From contig CALOCN010000014.1 in the NCBI GenBank assembly GCA_942491735.1, forward strand, positions 2,790,001 through 2,854,000: a stretch of DNA of 64,000 nt. Reading direction: 5' to 3'. Under the pieces are notes generated by a model. That model saw nothing but the letters and a program-made list of their open reading frames with translations, searched no databases and was not told where the DNA came from. The position numbers and the translations under genes are program-made. The stretch comes from CALOCN01 sp942491735. GTDB taxonomy: Bacteria > Eisenbacteria > RBG-16-71-46 > JABDJR01. The first letter of the stretch is position 1. The number at the start of each line of letters is the position of its first letter. Below, piece by piece: positions 23,087 through 33,737 of the stretch.

Positions 23087-23440
23087 TCAGCAGCCCTGGC
23101 CGCCCGTGGGCGGGCATGCGGTGGGGTCCGGCGCCTCGGCCACTTCCACGTAGACCTCCCCGTTCTCCACCACGGCCCGATACACCGGAACCCTGGAATC
23201 CGGTTCGAACGGGGACTCGCCGGTGTCCAGCCTGAACGTCCAGCCGTGCCACGGGCAGACCACGCAGTCCCCGTCCAGGAAACCCTCGGAGAGCGCGGCC
23301 CCCATGTGCGGGCAGGAGTCCCCGATGGCGAACACGACGTCCCCCCGGCGGAAGATGGCGATATCCTGACCGCCGATTTCCAGTCGTGCGCCTTCGGTCT
23401 CGGACAGCTCGGCGAGCGGTCCCACATGATGTCGGGTCAT
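23087..23440 (-). CDS. Rieske [2Fe-2S] ferredoxin-type protein
   Basis: A 117-residue soluble protein with both Rieske cluster boxes: SCPHMGAALSEG (Cys43, His45) and VVCPWHGWTF (Cys62, His65). It is the size of the ferredoxin components of dioxygenases and of NirD-like small subunits. No terminal oxygenase is adjacent, so it may pass electrons to an enzyme encoded elsewhere. ATG 23440 (MTRHHV) is preferred; in-frame codons upstream give an unlikely Arg-rich extension. It lies 19 nt after the amidohydrolase stop. Confidence 0.9.
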   Translation of the reverse strand: MTRHHVGPLAELSETEGARLEIGGQDIAIFRRGDVVFAIGDSCPHMGAALSEGFLDGDCVVCPWHGWTFRLDTGESPFEPDSRVPVYRAVVENGEVYVEVAEAPDPTACPPTGGQGC

Positions 23441-23459
23441 TGCCTGTCTCCTTGGTGGC

Positions 23460-24353
23460 TCACAGCGGGGGGCACGGGCCCCAGATCGCCTCGGCGTTGC
23501 CGGCCAGGATCCGGTCCCGGTCCGCCGGCGCAAGCGGGAGGTCGTTCACGGCCCGCAGGTTCTGTCCCACGGATCGCACCCCGGGGCTCGGCCAATCCGT
23601 CCCGAACACCGCCTTCCCCGCCACCATGGTTAATCGGGGGAAATAGTCCAGGAGTTTAGCCGGAGGTATTCCGGAGAGGTCCAGATAGACCCCCGGATGA
23701 CGCCGGGCCAGGAAAAAGGCCGATTCCATCCACAGGGGACGCCCCCCGTGGGCCAGGAGCAGGGTCAACTCCGGGAAGTCCACCGCCACGTCGTCGCAAT
23801 CCATGGGATCCCCCAGCCGGCTGCGCGCCCCCCGGAACACGGAAGTCCCGGTATGGACCATCACCGGCACCCCTGCCGCCTGTGCCTTACCGTACACATG
23901 ACGCAGGGAGGGAAGTTCGTCCAGATAGGCATTGGCCCGGAATCCCTGGTGCGGCGGGTGGATCTTGATCATGGCCACCCCCAGATCGAGAATGCGATCC
24001 ATCTCCCCCGCCACATCCGGGGTGTGGGTGGGATGCACCGATCCGACCGGTAGGAGCCGGTCCCGATGCCCCCAGGTGAACCGGGTGACCCAGTCGTTGC
24101 ACTCCCGGGTGAACCCCATGGTCTCCGGGGCGACATAGTTGATCAGCGCGGCCCGCGCCACTCCCTGGGCCCGCAGATGCTCCACCAGGGCACCGGGGTC
24201 GTTGGACAGGGTCCGGACCAGGGCGGTGTCCTCGCGCCGGGGATCCAGGATCTGCGACCGCACCTCGGGACGTAGCATCTCCCAGGGTTGGATATGGATG
24301 TGGCAATCGGTGACGTGACGCAGGGCGGTGCTTTGGTCACGGGAATGCGTCAT
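23460..24353 (-). CDS. Amidohydrolase-2-family metal-dependent hydrolase
   Basis: A 297-residue TIM-barrel enzyme of the amidohydrolase-2 (ACMSD-like) family: TDCHIHIQPWEML holds the first HxH metal pair, VMVHTGTSVF the strand-5 histidine, LLLAHGGRP the strand-6 histidine and FGTDWPSPG the last metal-binding Asp. Relatives decarboxylate or hydrolyse aromatic and dicarboxylic acids. Its ATG overlaps the enoyl-CoA hydratase stop by 4 nt. It probably works in the same catabolic route, but no substrate can be named from sequence. Confidence 0.87.
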   Translation of the reverse strand: MTHSRDQSTALRHVTDCHIHIQPWEMLRPEVRSQILDPRREDTALVRTLSNDPGALVEHLRAQGVARAALINYVAPETMGFTRECNDWVTRFTWGHRDRLLPVGSVHPTHTPDVAGEMDRILDLGVAMIKIHPPHQGFRANAYLDELPSLRHVYGKAQAAGVPVMVHTGTSVFRGARSRLGDPMDCDDVAVDFPELTLLLAHGGRPLWMESAFFLARRHPGVYLDLSGIPPAKLLDYFPRLTMVAGKAVFGTDWPSPGVRSVGQNLRAVNDLPLAPADRDRILAGNAEAIWGPCPPL

Positions 24354-25111
24354 CCGCGCGGCTTCCCCTTGCGCTCCAGGAACGCGGTCATGCGTTCTGC
24401 CTTCTCGTCGCTCTCGAAGAGAACGGCCTGGGCCACCGACTCCATCAGCTGGCCGTGGTCGATCCCGTGGCGTTGCGCGTTGAGCGCCGTCTTGGCCAGG
24501 CGGATCGCCTGGGCCCCCTGCCCGGCAAGGGTGGCCGCCATGGCGAGGGCGGCGTCCATGAGCTCCGCGTCCTCGACCACCCGGTTGACCAGACCCATCC
24601 GCTCCGCCTCCACCGCCTCCACCCGGCGACCGGTGAAGATGAGCTCCTTGGCCCGTCCGAGCCCAACCAGACGGGGCAGACGATGGGTGGCGCCGGCGCC
24701 GGGGAGAATGCCCAGGGCGACCTCGGGCTGACCGAACAGGGCGGATCGCCCGGCGATGCGGATGTCCGCGGCAAGGGACAGTTCGCAACCGCCCCCCAGC
24801 GCATAGCCGCGGACCGCGGCGATCACCGGGACCGGCAGGTCCTCGAGTTTGCGGAAGAGCGCGCCGTTGATCGACTCCAGCGCCTCCGGGGCCCCGCGTT
24901 CCAGGAGCTGGGCGATGTCCGCCCCGGCCATGAAGTGGTCTCCGGCGCCGGTCAGGATCACCACCCGAACCGCGCGGTCCCGGGCCAGCTCGTCGAGGGC
25001 CGCGTGGAGGGCGTTCACCAGTTCCAGGTTGAGGGCATTGCGCTTCTCCGGCCGGTTGAGGGTGAGGATCTCGATCCCCTCCCGACGCTCGCGCAACAGG
25101 ACCTCGCTCAT
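24350..25111 (-). CDS. Enoyl-CoA hydratase/isomerase family protein
   Basis: A 253-residue crotonase-fold enzyme. The two oxyanion-hole segments are present (ADIAQLLERG after GDHFMAGAD; GGCELSLAADIRIAGRSALF), and a Glu (PEVALGILPGAGATHRLPRL) stands at the usual catalytic site. It hydrates 2-enoyl-CoA in beta-oxidation-like degradation. It follows the alcohol dehydrogenase by 19 nt and is coupled to the amidohydrolase downstream. Confidence 0.92.
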   Translation of the reverse strand: MSEVLLRERREGIEILTLNRPEKRNALNLELVNALHAALDELARDRAVRVVILTGAGDHFMAGADIAQLLERGAPEALESINGALFRKLEDLPVPVIAAVRGYALGGGCELSLAADIRIAGRSALFGQPEVALGILPGAGATHRLPRLVGLGRAKELIFTGRRVEAVEAERMGLVNRVVEDAELMDAALAMAATLAGQGAQAIRLAKTALNAQRHGIDHGQLMESVAQAVLFESDEKAERMTAFLERKGKPRG

Positions 25112-25130
25112 GACGCTCCCTCCCGGTCGC

Positions 25131-26162
25131 TCACCACGGGGTCAGCACCACCTTGCCGAATGCCTCGCGCTCCTCGAGCAACCGATGCCCCTCGGCCACC
25201 TGCTCCATGGGAAGAACCCGATCCAGTACGGGGGTCAGCTCTCCCCGTCCCACCAGATCGAGCACCGTGTACAACTCGCCACGCGAGCCCATGGTGGACC
25301 CCAGGAGCGCGGCGTTCCTGAACCAGACATGGGGCAGCGAGGTGGTCGCGGTCACTCCGGACGTGTTGCCGCAGAACACCAGCCGCCCCCCCCGGGCCAG
25401 GCTCCGGATGTTGCCGTCCCAGGTGTCGGCCCCGACGTGGTCCACGATCACGTCCACGCCCCGCTTGCCGGTGTGGGCGCGCACTGCCTCGGCAAAGTCG
25501 GACTCGCGATAGTTGATGCCCAGCTCCGCCCCCAGGTCCATGGCCCGGTCGAGCTTCTCCCGGGATCCGGCGGTGGCCAGGACGCGCGCCCCCAGAAAGG
25601 CGGCCATCTGGATGGCCGCGCTGGAGACCCCGCTTCCCGCCGCGTGCACCAGCACCACCTCGCCCGGCTGCACGTTGGCCCGCGCCCGTACCATGTGCCA
25701 CGCGGTGAGGTAGGCCAACGGTACCGCCGCCGCCTCCTCGAAGGAGAGCGACTCCGGCTTGGCAAGGACATTGGCCGCCGGGACCACGACGAGGTCCGCC
25801 ATGGTGCCGTCCCGGTGCTCGCCCAGGATGCCGTAGTGGCGACACAGATGATCGTCCCCCGCGGCACAGACGGCACAGGCACCACAGGAGAGGCCCGGAG
25901 CCAGCACCACCGGTGCCCCGACCTCGAGTCCGGAGACGTCCTCCCCCACCGCCTCGATGAGCCCGGCCCCGTCGCATCCGGGAATGAGCGGCAAGGGATA
26001 CCGCACCCCGGGCACCCCCTTGCGCACCCACACATCGAGATGGTTCAGCGCCGCCGCGCGCACCCGCACCCGCACTTCCCCGGCCTTGGGAACCGGATCC
26101 GGGCGTTCCACGATCCGCAGTTGATCGCGATCCCCATGGGTGCCGATTTCCACCGCACGCAT
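25131..26162 (-). CDS. Zinc-dependent alcohol dehydrogenase / quinone-oxidoreductase-type MDR protein
   Basis: A 343-residue medium-chain dehydrogenase/reductase. The N-terminal domain has the catalytic-zinc region (GCDGAGLIEAVGEDVSGLE) and the structural-zinc cysteines of LSCGACAVCAAGDDHLC, all four present. The NAD(P) domain has VLVHAAGSGVSSAAIQMAAF, a glycine-rich loop closer to the quinone-reductase branch. It would interconvert an alcohol and an aldehyde or ketone. Its ATG directly abuts the aldehyde dehydrogenase stop, so the two probably act in sequence. Confidence 0.9.
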   Translation of the reverse strand: MRAVEIGTHGDRDQLRIVERPDPVPKAGEVRVRVRAAALNHLDVWVRKGVPGVRYPLPLIPGCDGAGLIEAVGEDVSGLEVGAPVVLAPGLSCGACAVCAAGDDHLCRHYGILGEHRDGTMADLVVVPAANVLAKPESLSFEEAAAVPLAYLTAWHMVRARANVQPGEVVLVHAAGSGVSSAAIQMAAFLGARVLATAGSREKLDRAMDLGAELGINYRESDFAEAVRAHTGKRGVDVIVDHVGADTWDGNIRSLARGGRLVFCGNTSGVTATTSLPHVWFRNAALLGSTMGSRGELYTVLDLVGRGELTPVLDRVLPMEQVAEGHRLLEEREAFGKVVLTPW

Positions 26163-27620
<1,458 letters not shown>

Positions 27621-27652
27621 CCTTCTGTCCTTTCCGGGTCCACAAGCGGGGC

Positions 27653-29341
27653 TCAGAGCAGCACGTACTTGGGACCGCCGCCCCCCTCGGGAGGAACCCA
27701 GGTGATGATCTCGTACGGATCCGCGATGTCGCAGGTCTTGCAATGCACGCAGTTGGACGCATTGATCTGCAGCTGCTTCCCGCTCTTGGTTTCCCCCGGC
27801 ACCATCTCGTACACCGCGGCGGGGCAGAAGTACTGGCACGGATTGCCGTACTCCTCCACACAACGGGTGGCACAGATGTCCGTGTCGCTCACCACGAGAT
27901 GCGACGGCTGATCCTCTTCGTGCACCGTGCCGGACTTGAAGACATCGGTCAGCTTGTCGAAGGTCAGGCTCCCGTCGAAGACCGGCACTTCCGGACGCTT
28001 CCCCCCACTCTCGGACAGCTTGCGCATGTGGGTGTGATCCTTGGCCACCTCCGTCTTGTCGCCGAACCCGTTCCCCCCGGTCACCATGAGCAGCGCCGCG
28101 TTGGCCATCCCGGCCCAGCGTCCCCCGGCAAACCCCTGGTGGAAATTGCGCACCTTGTAGAGCTCGTCCCGGGCCGCGCTGGTCTCGAAGGCACGATCGT
28201 ATCCGGCCAACCCGGCCGCGGAGACGTCCCCGCTCTTGAGCGCGTCCAGGATCGCCCGGGCCGCCATCATGCCGCTCTCCATGGCCAGATGAACGCCCTT
28301 GAGACGCTCGGCATTGAGGAACGCGGCCGAGTCCCCCACGATGAGCCCGCCGGGGAGCACCCGCTGCGGCATGGAGAAGTACCCCCCCAGGGGCACGGTC
28401 TTGGCGCCGTAGGTGACCAGCTCCGCCCCCTCCAGCATCTCCCGCAGGAACGGGTGGGTCTTGTAACGCTGGAAGATGGCATGGGGATCCGTGTGGGGGT
28501 TCCGGTAGTCCAGACCCACCACGAACCCGATCGAGACGTGGTCGTTGGCCATACCGTAGACCCACCCCCCGCCGTAGGTGGATGCATCCACCGGAAACCC
28601 GAGGGTGTGGTAGACCGTCCCCGGCGCGAGTCGGCCCGGAGGCAGCTTCCACACTTCCTTGATCCCGGTCCCGTAGGTCTGCGGGTTGGTCCCCTCGAGC
28701 CCGCGATCCCGGGTGAGCTGCTTGACCAGGTTGCCCCGGGTGCCTTCGCCGAACACGGTGACCCGCGCCTTGATGTCCACCCCGGGCTCGAAGTTGCTCT
28801 TGGGCCGGCCGTGCTTGTCGATTCCCTTGTCGCCGGTGCGCACCCCGACGATCTGATCTCCATCGGTCAGGACCGAGGTGGCGGGAAACCCCGGAAAGAC
28901 GTCGACCCCCTTCGCCTCGGCCTGTTCCGCCATCCACCGCACCACGTTGTAGAGCGAGATGACCACGTTGCCATGGTTCTTCAGCGGAGGCGGGGTCAAC
29001 GGCGCCCGCAGGGACTTGCCCGAGGTGAGATAGATGAACGCGTCGTCCGCGACGTCGGCCTCGACCGGGAATCCCTTCTCCCGCCAATCCGGCATGAGGG
29101 CGGTGATCCCCCGGGGATCCATCACCGCCCCGGAGAGCGAGTGGGCACCCGGCTCGGCGGACTTCTCGATCACCGCGATCTCGGGTTCCAGCTTCTCCCC
29201 GGACCCGCTCGCCTCGACCTGGGCGTTATGCGCGGAGACCAGATCCGCGAGATGGATGGCCGCGGCCAGGTTCGCCGGTCCGGCTCCCACGAAGAGTACG
29301 TCGAATTCGAGCTCGTCGCGCTCGATGTTTTCCTGGGACAT
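27653..29341 (-). CDS. Electron-transfer flavoprotein-ubiquinone oxidoreductase
   Basis: A 562-residue membrane-associated flavoprotein that moves electrons from ETF into the quinone pool. The FAD dinucleotide motif FVGAGPANLAAAIHLA is at residues about 18-33, the ubiquinone-binding middle domain follows (GGGWVYGMANDHVSIGFVVG), and the C-terminal ferredoxin domain keeps the 4Fe-4S cysteines (ICATRCVEEYGNPCQYFCP, NCVHCKTCDI). ATG 29341 has GGGAGGA 5 nt upstream. ETF alpha and beta genes are not in the window. Its place with an acyl-CoA hydratase and dehydrogenases fits a beta-oxidation-like route feeding respiration. Confidence 0.95.
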   Translation of the reverse strand: MSQENIERDELEFDVLFVGAGPANLAAAIHLADLVSAHNAQVEASGSGEKLEPEIAVIEKSAEPGAHSLSGAVMDPRGITALMPDWREKGFPVEADVADDAFIYLTSGKSLRAPLTPPPLKNHGNVVISLYNVVRWMAEQAEAKGVDVFPGFPATSVLTDGDQIVGVRTGDKGIDKHGRPKSNFEPGVDIKARVTVFGEGTRGNLVKQLTRDRGLEGTNPQTYGTGIKEVWKLPPGRLAPGTVYHTLGFPVDASTYGGGWVYGMANDHVSIGFVVGLDYRNPHTDPHAIFQRYKTHPFLREMLEGAELVTYGAKTVPLGGYFSMPQRVLPGGLIVGDSAAFLNAERLKGVHLAMESGMMAARAILDALKSGDVSAAGLAGYDRAFETSAARDELYKVRNFHQGFAGGRWAGMANAALLMVTGGNGFGDKTEVAKDHTHMRKLSESGGKRPEVPVFDGSLTFDKLTDVFKSGTVHEEDQPSHLVVSDTDICATRCVEEYGNPCQYFCPAAVYEMVPGETKSGKQLQINASNCVHCKTCDIADPYEIITWVPPEGGGGPKYVLL

Positions 29342-29356
29342 GAATCCTCCCTGCAA

Positions 29357-30214
29357 TCAAAGGGCAGCCATGATAGCCGGGGCCTCCCGGGGCTGCAATC
29401 GGCCCGGCTTCCCTCCTTGCCCCCGCAGGATGAGGAAAAGGACCAGGTCCAGGACCAGGGAGACTCCCAACAGGCCCACCGCCAGGATCCGGTTGGGCTT
29501 CTCGGCCAGACTGGAAACCCACAGGGGAGGCCGGCGGAAGTTGAACACCTGGAGGTCCAGCCCGACCTTGTTCAGGACCTTGGTCACCGGGACGGCTTCG
29601 TAGGAGTAGGCCACGAATCGCTCCGCGAAGGGAGCCCAGGCGGTGTCCGATTCCAGCTTCCGGAACGCCTCGCGTCGGGCGGTCAGGTCGTCCGCATAGC
29701 CGACCAGGGGGAACACCTCCACCCCGATGTTCTCGGTCCGCAGCAACCGGTTGAAGGCGGGGGCCGAGAAGATGCTGTCGACGAGGAACTCCTCGCCGTC
29801 CAGCACGACCGAGACCAGCGAATGCGAGGAACGGAAGTGCCGGTCGTAGAGATGAATCCGGGTGGCATCGAACCCGAGGCCCTGCAGCAAGCCGATGACC
29901 GCGCGCGCACCCTGGCCGCACAATCCCTCGCGATGGGTGAGCAGCCAGGCCACATCGTGACGCAGGAACGGACGACGTGCCATGTCGATGGCCACGAAGG
30001 TGGACTCGTCCGTGTTGAAGACCTCGCGCACGTGATCCGAGACCCGCACCGCGGTCTCCCGGGTCACCGGCAGCCCGGCCAACCCGTTCTCCTGGAGATA
30101 GGTCCGGACAAAACGGTCTTCGCGCAGCTGTCGCAGGACAAAGAATCCCGCCGGCAGCAGCCCCAGCACGACGACGAGAATCCAAAGTTGGGCGAGCGTT
30201 CTGGAGCGGAACAT
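29357..30214 (-). CDS. Membrane-anchored transglutaminase-like cysteine hydrolase
   Basis: A 285-residue protein with a transmembrane segment at each end (about residues 8-28 and 248-268), placing a central domain outside the cytoplasm. That domain has a transglutaminase-like order of residues: Cys99 in REGLCGQGARAVIGLLQGLG, His131 in SSHSLVSVVLDG and Asp146 in EEFLVDSIFS, matching a Cys-His-Asp triad. I do not recognise the exact family; peptidase, amidase or transpeptidation roles are all possible. It ends 15 nt before the ETF-QO start and may be the first gene of that operon. A TATACT hexamer lies upstream (30286-30281) without a clear -35. Confidence 0.6.
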   Translation of the reverse strand: MFRSRTLAQLWILVVVLGLLPAGFFVLRQLREDRFVRTYLQENGLAGLPVTRETAVRVSDHVREVFNTDESTFVAIDMARRPFLRHDVAWLLTHREGLCGQGARAVIGLLQGLGFDATRIHLYDRHFRSSHSLVSVVLDGEEFLVDSIFSAPAFNRLLRTENIGVEVFPLVGYADDLTARREAFRKLESDTAWAPFAERFVAYSYEAVPVTKVLNKVGLDLQVFNFRRPPLWVSSLAEKPNRILAVGLLGVSLVLDLVLFLILRGQGGKPGRLQPREAPAIMAAL

Positions 30215-30335
30215 GCGGGTCCTATGGGCGGGGTTGAAGGACGAGGGCGCCGCGCACCCGCGACAGGTCGAGGCGCGACGAGTATACGGGATTTGCCCGG
30301 CCGCCCGGCCCGTGAATCCCGGTAGACTTCAGGGC

Positions 30336-31568
30336 ATGACCTCCCCCTGTCTGCTCACCGCCGCATGGGTGCTCCCCATCCGCAAACCGCCGTTGGCGGG
30401 CGGCTCGGTCCTGGTCGCGAACGGTCGCATCGTCGCGGTGGGCACGCGAACCGAACTTCGCCGCGCCCACCCCGGTGTCCCCGAACGGAACCTGGGGGCG
30501 ACCGCGCTCTTGCCCGGACTGGTCAACGCCCACACCCATCTCTCGCTGACCGATCTCGAGGAGGGTCGCCCCGAAGCCGGCGACTACCTCCAGTGGCTTG
30601 GCTGGGTGGCGCGAAGCGCGCGTGGGTTGACCGAGGACGCGGTCCGCGCCGCCAGTTCCCGGGGCGTGGAGGAGTGCGTCTCCCTCGGTACGGTGCTGGT
30701 GGGAGAGATCACCTCCCGGGCGGAAGGGGTCGAGCACCTGACCCGTCATCCCGCGTTGCATGCCCGCGTCTTCTTCGAGTTCCTGGGGCTGTCCAAGGCG
30801 CGTGCCCACGAGCAGTTCCGCAAGGCACGGCAGCGGGCCACCGCGCTGGATGCGGACTCGCATCCCAGGGTTCGCCCCGGCCTCTCCCCCCACGCACCGT
30901 ATTCGGTCTGGCCCACCCTGTGGCGCGAGGCGGCGGAGCTCTGTCGACGCTCGGATTGGCGTTGGTCCTCGCACGTCCTGGAGCCCGAGTCCGAGCGGTC
31001 CTTCCTGGTGCATGGCTCCGGCCCGCTCAGGGATCAGTTCGAACGGGTGGGGTTCTGGGATCCGGCGTTTCCCGTCCCGGGAGTGCCCCCCCTGGAACTC
31101 CTGGAACGTGCCGACGCCCTGGGTCCCGAGGCACTCCTGGTCCATCTGGTGCAGGCGGGGCCCCAGGAGATCGCGCTCCTCGGCCGCCATGGAACCCCGG
31201 TGTGTCTCTGCCCCCGCAGCAACGCCTTCCTGGGTCTGGCCCCCGCGGCGGCGCTGGAGCTCACGGCGGCGGGCGTTCCACTCTGCCTGGGAACCGACAG
31301 CCGGGCCAGCAACGAGGACCTCTCCATGTGGGGTGAGATGGCTGCCCTGGCCGCGCTCTGGCCCGACCTGAAGCCTCGCGTGATTCTGGAGATGGCCACC
31401 CTAAACGGCGCTATTGCATTGGGATTCGAGGATGCCCTGGGGAGCATTTCTCCCGGCAAGCAGGCCCTGCTGCTGGGCGTCCCGATGGACGCGGAAGGAC
31501 CCGAGGAAGTGGAAGCCCTCCTGGTGCGGAGCGGGAGTCCCGCCGGTCTCGAACGCATCGGGTGGTGA
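30336..31568 (+). CDS. Amidohydrolase-superfamily deaminase (TRZ/ATZ, SAH/MTA deaminase-like)
   Basis: A 410-residue amidohydrolase with the metal-site residues of the chlorohydrolase/deaminase group: LVNAHTHLSL (HxH), LSPHAPYSV, WSSHVLEPESE, and LCLGTDSRASNEDLSMW with the last Asp. N- and C-terminal strands form the usual small beta-sandwich (GSVLVANGRIVAVGTRTEL). Relatives deaminate S-adenosylhomocysteine, methylthioadenosine or guanine, or open the menaquinone futalosine ring; which one applies here is undecided. It is divergent from the transglutaminase-like gene, and a 135-nt gap follows with no other gene. Confidence 0.85.
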   Translation: MTSPCLLTAAWVLPIRKPPLAGGSVLVANGRIVAVGTRTELRRAHPGVPERNLGATALLPGLVNAHTHLSLTDLEEGRPEAGDYLQWLGWVARSARGLTEDAVRAASSRGVEECVSLGTVLVGEITSRAEGVEHLTRHPALHARVFFEFLGLSKARAHEQFRKARQRATALDADSHPRVRPGLSPHAPYSVWPTLWREAAELCRRSDWRWSSHVLEPESERSFLVHGSGPLRDQFERVGFWDPAFPVPGVPPLELLERADALGPEALLVHLVQAGPQEIALLGRHGTPVCLCPRSNAFLGLAPAAALELTAAGVPLCLGTDSRASNEDLSMWGEMAALAALWPDLKPRVILEMATLNGAIALGFEDALGSISPGKQALLLGVPMDAEGPEEVEALLVRSGSPAGLERIGW

Positions 31569-31703
31569 GGGAACACCTTAAGACGGCGGGGCCGCGGCCG
31601 ATCCATGGTGGAAGAGCGCCTGTGCAATCTGGTACACTTGTTCGCTGGATTTTGTGGATGGTCAACGACTTATGCGCCCCGATGGCGTGCGGGAGACGGA
31701 CCT

Positions 31704-32888
31704 TTGCCTGAACTCTCCGTGGTCATGCCCTGTCTCAACGAAGAAGAGACCCTGGGCATCTGTATTCAGAAAGCAAAAGACACCATCGAAGCGCTCAAGC
31801 TCGACGCCGAGATCGTGATCTCGGACAACGGCTCCACCGACCGCTCGGTGGAAATCGCCGAGTCGTTGGGGGCCCGCGTGGTCCACGCCCCGGCCAAGGG
31901 CTACGGAAACGCCTATCTGGCCGGGTTTGCCGGAGCCCACGGCAAGTACCTCATGATGGGGGACTCGGACGACTCCTACGATTGGACCGAGATCGGTCGG
32001 TTCGTGGAACCGCTGCGCGAAGGCTACGACATGGTGATGGGGACCCGCCTCAAGGGGCGGATCGAACCCGGAGCCATGCCCTTCCTGCATCGCTATCTCG
32101 GCAACCCGGTACTCACCGCCATCCTCAACATCCTCTTCCGCACCGGGATTTCCGATTCCCATTGCGGCATGCGTTCGTTCACGCGGGAAGCCTACGACCG
32201 CATGCACCTGCGCACCTCGGGCATGGAGTTCGCCTCGGAGATGGTGATCAAGGCCTCCAAGGCCGGGCTGAACATCACCGAGATTCCCATCACCCTGCAT
32301 CCGGACAAGCGGTCGCGTCCCCCGCACCTGCGGACCTGGCGGGACGGCTGGCGCCATCTGACCTTCATGCTGATGTACAGCCCCACCTGGCTGTTCCTCA
32401 TTCCGGGTTCCATCCTCATGCTGACCGGACTCGCCATCCTGGCCGTGCTCTTCCCCGGCGCGATCCAGATCGCGGGGCGTGAGATCGACGTCCACACCAT
32501 GATCCTGGGCAGCCTGCTCACCATCCTCGGCGTGCAGGTCCTGACCACCGGCCTCTTTGCCCGGGTCTATACCTACGAACGCCATTTCGACCGCAACGAT
32601 CCGTTGCTGCGTGGACTGGCCCGGCACTTCAACCTCGAGAAGGGGTTGGTGATCGGCCTGCTGGTCTTCCTGATCGGGTTCGTCATGGACCTCTCCGTGG
32701 CCATCACCTGGGTGAACAGTGGCTTTGGACCGCTCAGCGCCTTGCGACAGGCGATTGTCGGCAGTACGCTGCTCGCCATGGGCGCCCAGGTCATCTTCTC
32801 GTCCTTCTTCCTGAGCATGCTGTCGGTCCAGGTGGCCGAGCTCAAGGAAGACGCCGACTTGCCGACGGACGCTCGACGCGTCTCCTAG
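31704..32888 (+). CDS. DPM1-like family 2 glycosyltransferase with C-terminal membrane domain
   Basis: About 394 residues from TTG 31704 (GGGAGA 7 nt upstream); an in-frame ATG at 31605 would add 33 residues with no family match. The GT-A domain (1 to about 230) has SVVMPCLNEEETLGICI, ISDNGSTDRSVEIAESLG, GDSDDSYDW and CGMRSFTREAYDRM, as in dolichol/undecaprenyl-phosphate mannosyl- or glucosyltransferases. Four transmembrane helices follow (LFLIPGSILMLTGLAILAVL; MILGSLLTILGVQVL; GLVIGLLVFLIGFVMDLSVA; FSSFFLSMLSVQV). It would charge a polyprenyl phosphate with sugar for surface-glycan assembly. First gene of the 31704-39137 cluster. Confidence 0.85.
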   Translation: MPELSVVMPCLNEEETLGICIQKAKDTIEALKLDAEIVISDNGSTDRSVEIAESLGARVVHAPAKGYGNAYLAGFAGAHGKYLMMGDSDDSYDWTEIGRFVEPLREGYDMVMGTRLKGRIEPGAMPFLHRYLGNPVLTAILNILFRTGISDSHCGMRSFTREAYDRMHLRTSGMEFASEMVIKASKAGLNITEIPITLHPDKRSRPPHLRTWRDGWRHLTFMLMYSPTWLFLIPGSILMLTGLAILAVLFPGAIQIAGREIDVHTMILGSLLTILGVQVLTTGLFARVYTYERHFDRNDPLLRGLARHFNLEKGLVIGLLVFLIGFVMDLSVAITWVNSGFGPLSALRQAIVGSTLLAMGAQVIFSSFFLSMLSVQVAELKEDADLPTDARRVS

Positions 32889-32912
32889 TCCCCCATTCAC
32901 CGGGTCACGTCC

Positions 32913-33737
32913 ATGAGTTCATCCAACGGCTCCTCCGCCACCGCCTGGGACTTCGTCCGGCTCAACGCATCCCTCGGATTGGGGCGTGCGGTGCGCGGTC
33001 TCGACTATGTGCGGTGCCTCGAGTTTCCCCTCGTCTACAACCACCTCGACCTGAAGCCGGGCATGAAGCTCCTCGACGCGGGAGCGCGGACCAGCATCTT
33101 TCCCCCGTTCGTGGCTTCCCGGCACGAGGTGGAAGTGCACGCGGTGGACCTCGACGAGACGGTCATGGGCATGACCGCGATGGCGGACCGGATTTCCCTG
33201 AGGGGCACCCTCGTGGCCAAGACGGGCGACCTGCGCTCCCTGCCGTATCCGGACGACACCTTTGATCGGGTGACGGTGATCTCGGTCATCGAACACGTTC
33301 CCGACCCGGGTGACATCGACGGTATCCGCGACCTTGCCCGGGTGCTCAAGCCGGGCGGGCGTCTCATCCTCACCGTCCCCTTCGGCATGACCGATCGGGA
33401 GTTCTTCCGCGACGAGACGGTCTACTCGGAAACCTACCGGGGGGAGCCGGTGTTCTTTCAGCGGCACTACACCCCGCAGACCCTCCAGGATCGGCTGATC
33501 GGGCCCTCGGGTCTCCGGGTGGTGGAAAGCGGTCTCTTCGGCGAGAGCGGGTTTCCGTTCTTCAACCGGCTGTGGGTTCTTCCCGGCTGGCTCAAGCCGG
33601 CCAAGGCGCTCTACGCCTGGGCGAGCCCGGTCTTCGCCGGGCGGTATCTTTCCCGCGTGGACTCCCCGGCCGCCCTCACCCTCCCCTCACCGCCGATGAT
33701 CACCGCCAACGGCGCGTTCGTGGTGCTGGCCAAGTAG
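32913..33737 (+). CDS. Class I SAM-dependent methyltransferase
   Basis: A 274-residue methyltransferase: motif I is a slightly altered LLDAGARTSIFPPF, the acidic strand-2 end is VHAVDLDETV, motif IV is VTVISVIEHVPDPGD, and the post-motif is VLKPGGRLILTVPFG. The layout is that of methyltransferases found in sugar and surface-polysaccharide clusters, which may modify a sugar or cap a chain. It starts 24 nt after the glycosyltransferase, and its TAG stop directly touches the asnB ATG. Confidence 0.85.
   Translation: MSSSNGSSATAWDFVRLNASLGLGRAVRGLDYVRCLEFPLVYNHLDLKPGMKLLDAGARTSIFPPFVASRHEVEVHAVDLDETVMGMTAMADRISLRGTLVAKTGDLRSLPYPDDTFDRVTVISVIEHVPDPGDIDGIRDLARVLKPGGRLILTVPFGMTDREFFRDETVYSETYRGEPVFFQRHYTPQTLQDRLIGPSGLRVVESGLFGESGFPFFNRLWVLPGWLKPAKALYAWASPVFAGRYLSRVDSPAALTLPSPPMITANGAFVVLAK

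Noticed and set aside
23087..23089. TGA after ...GQGC in the Rieske gene as a selenocysteine codon, prompted by selA
   Set aside because: Read-through would only enter the next gene out of frame, and I cannot see a SECIS-like hairpin; an ordinary stop is simpler.
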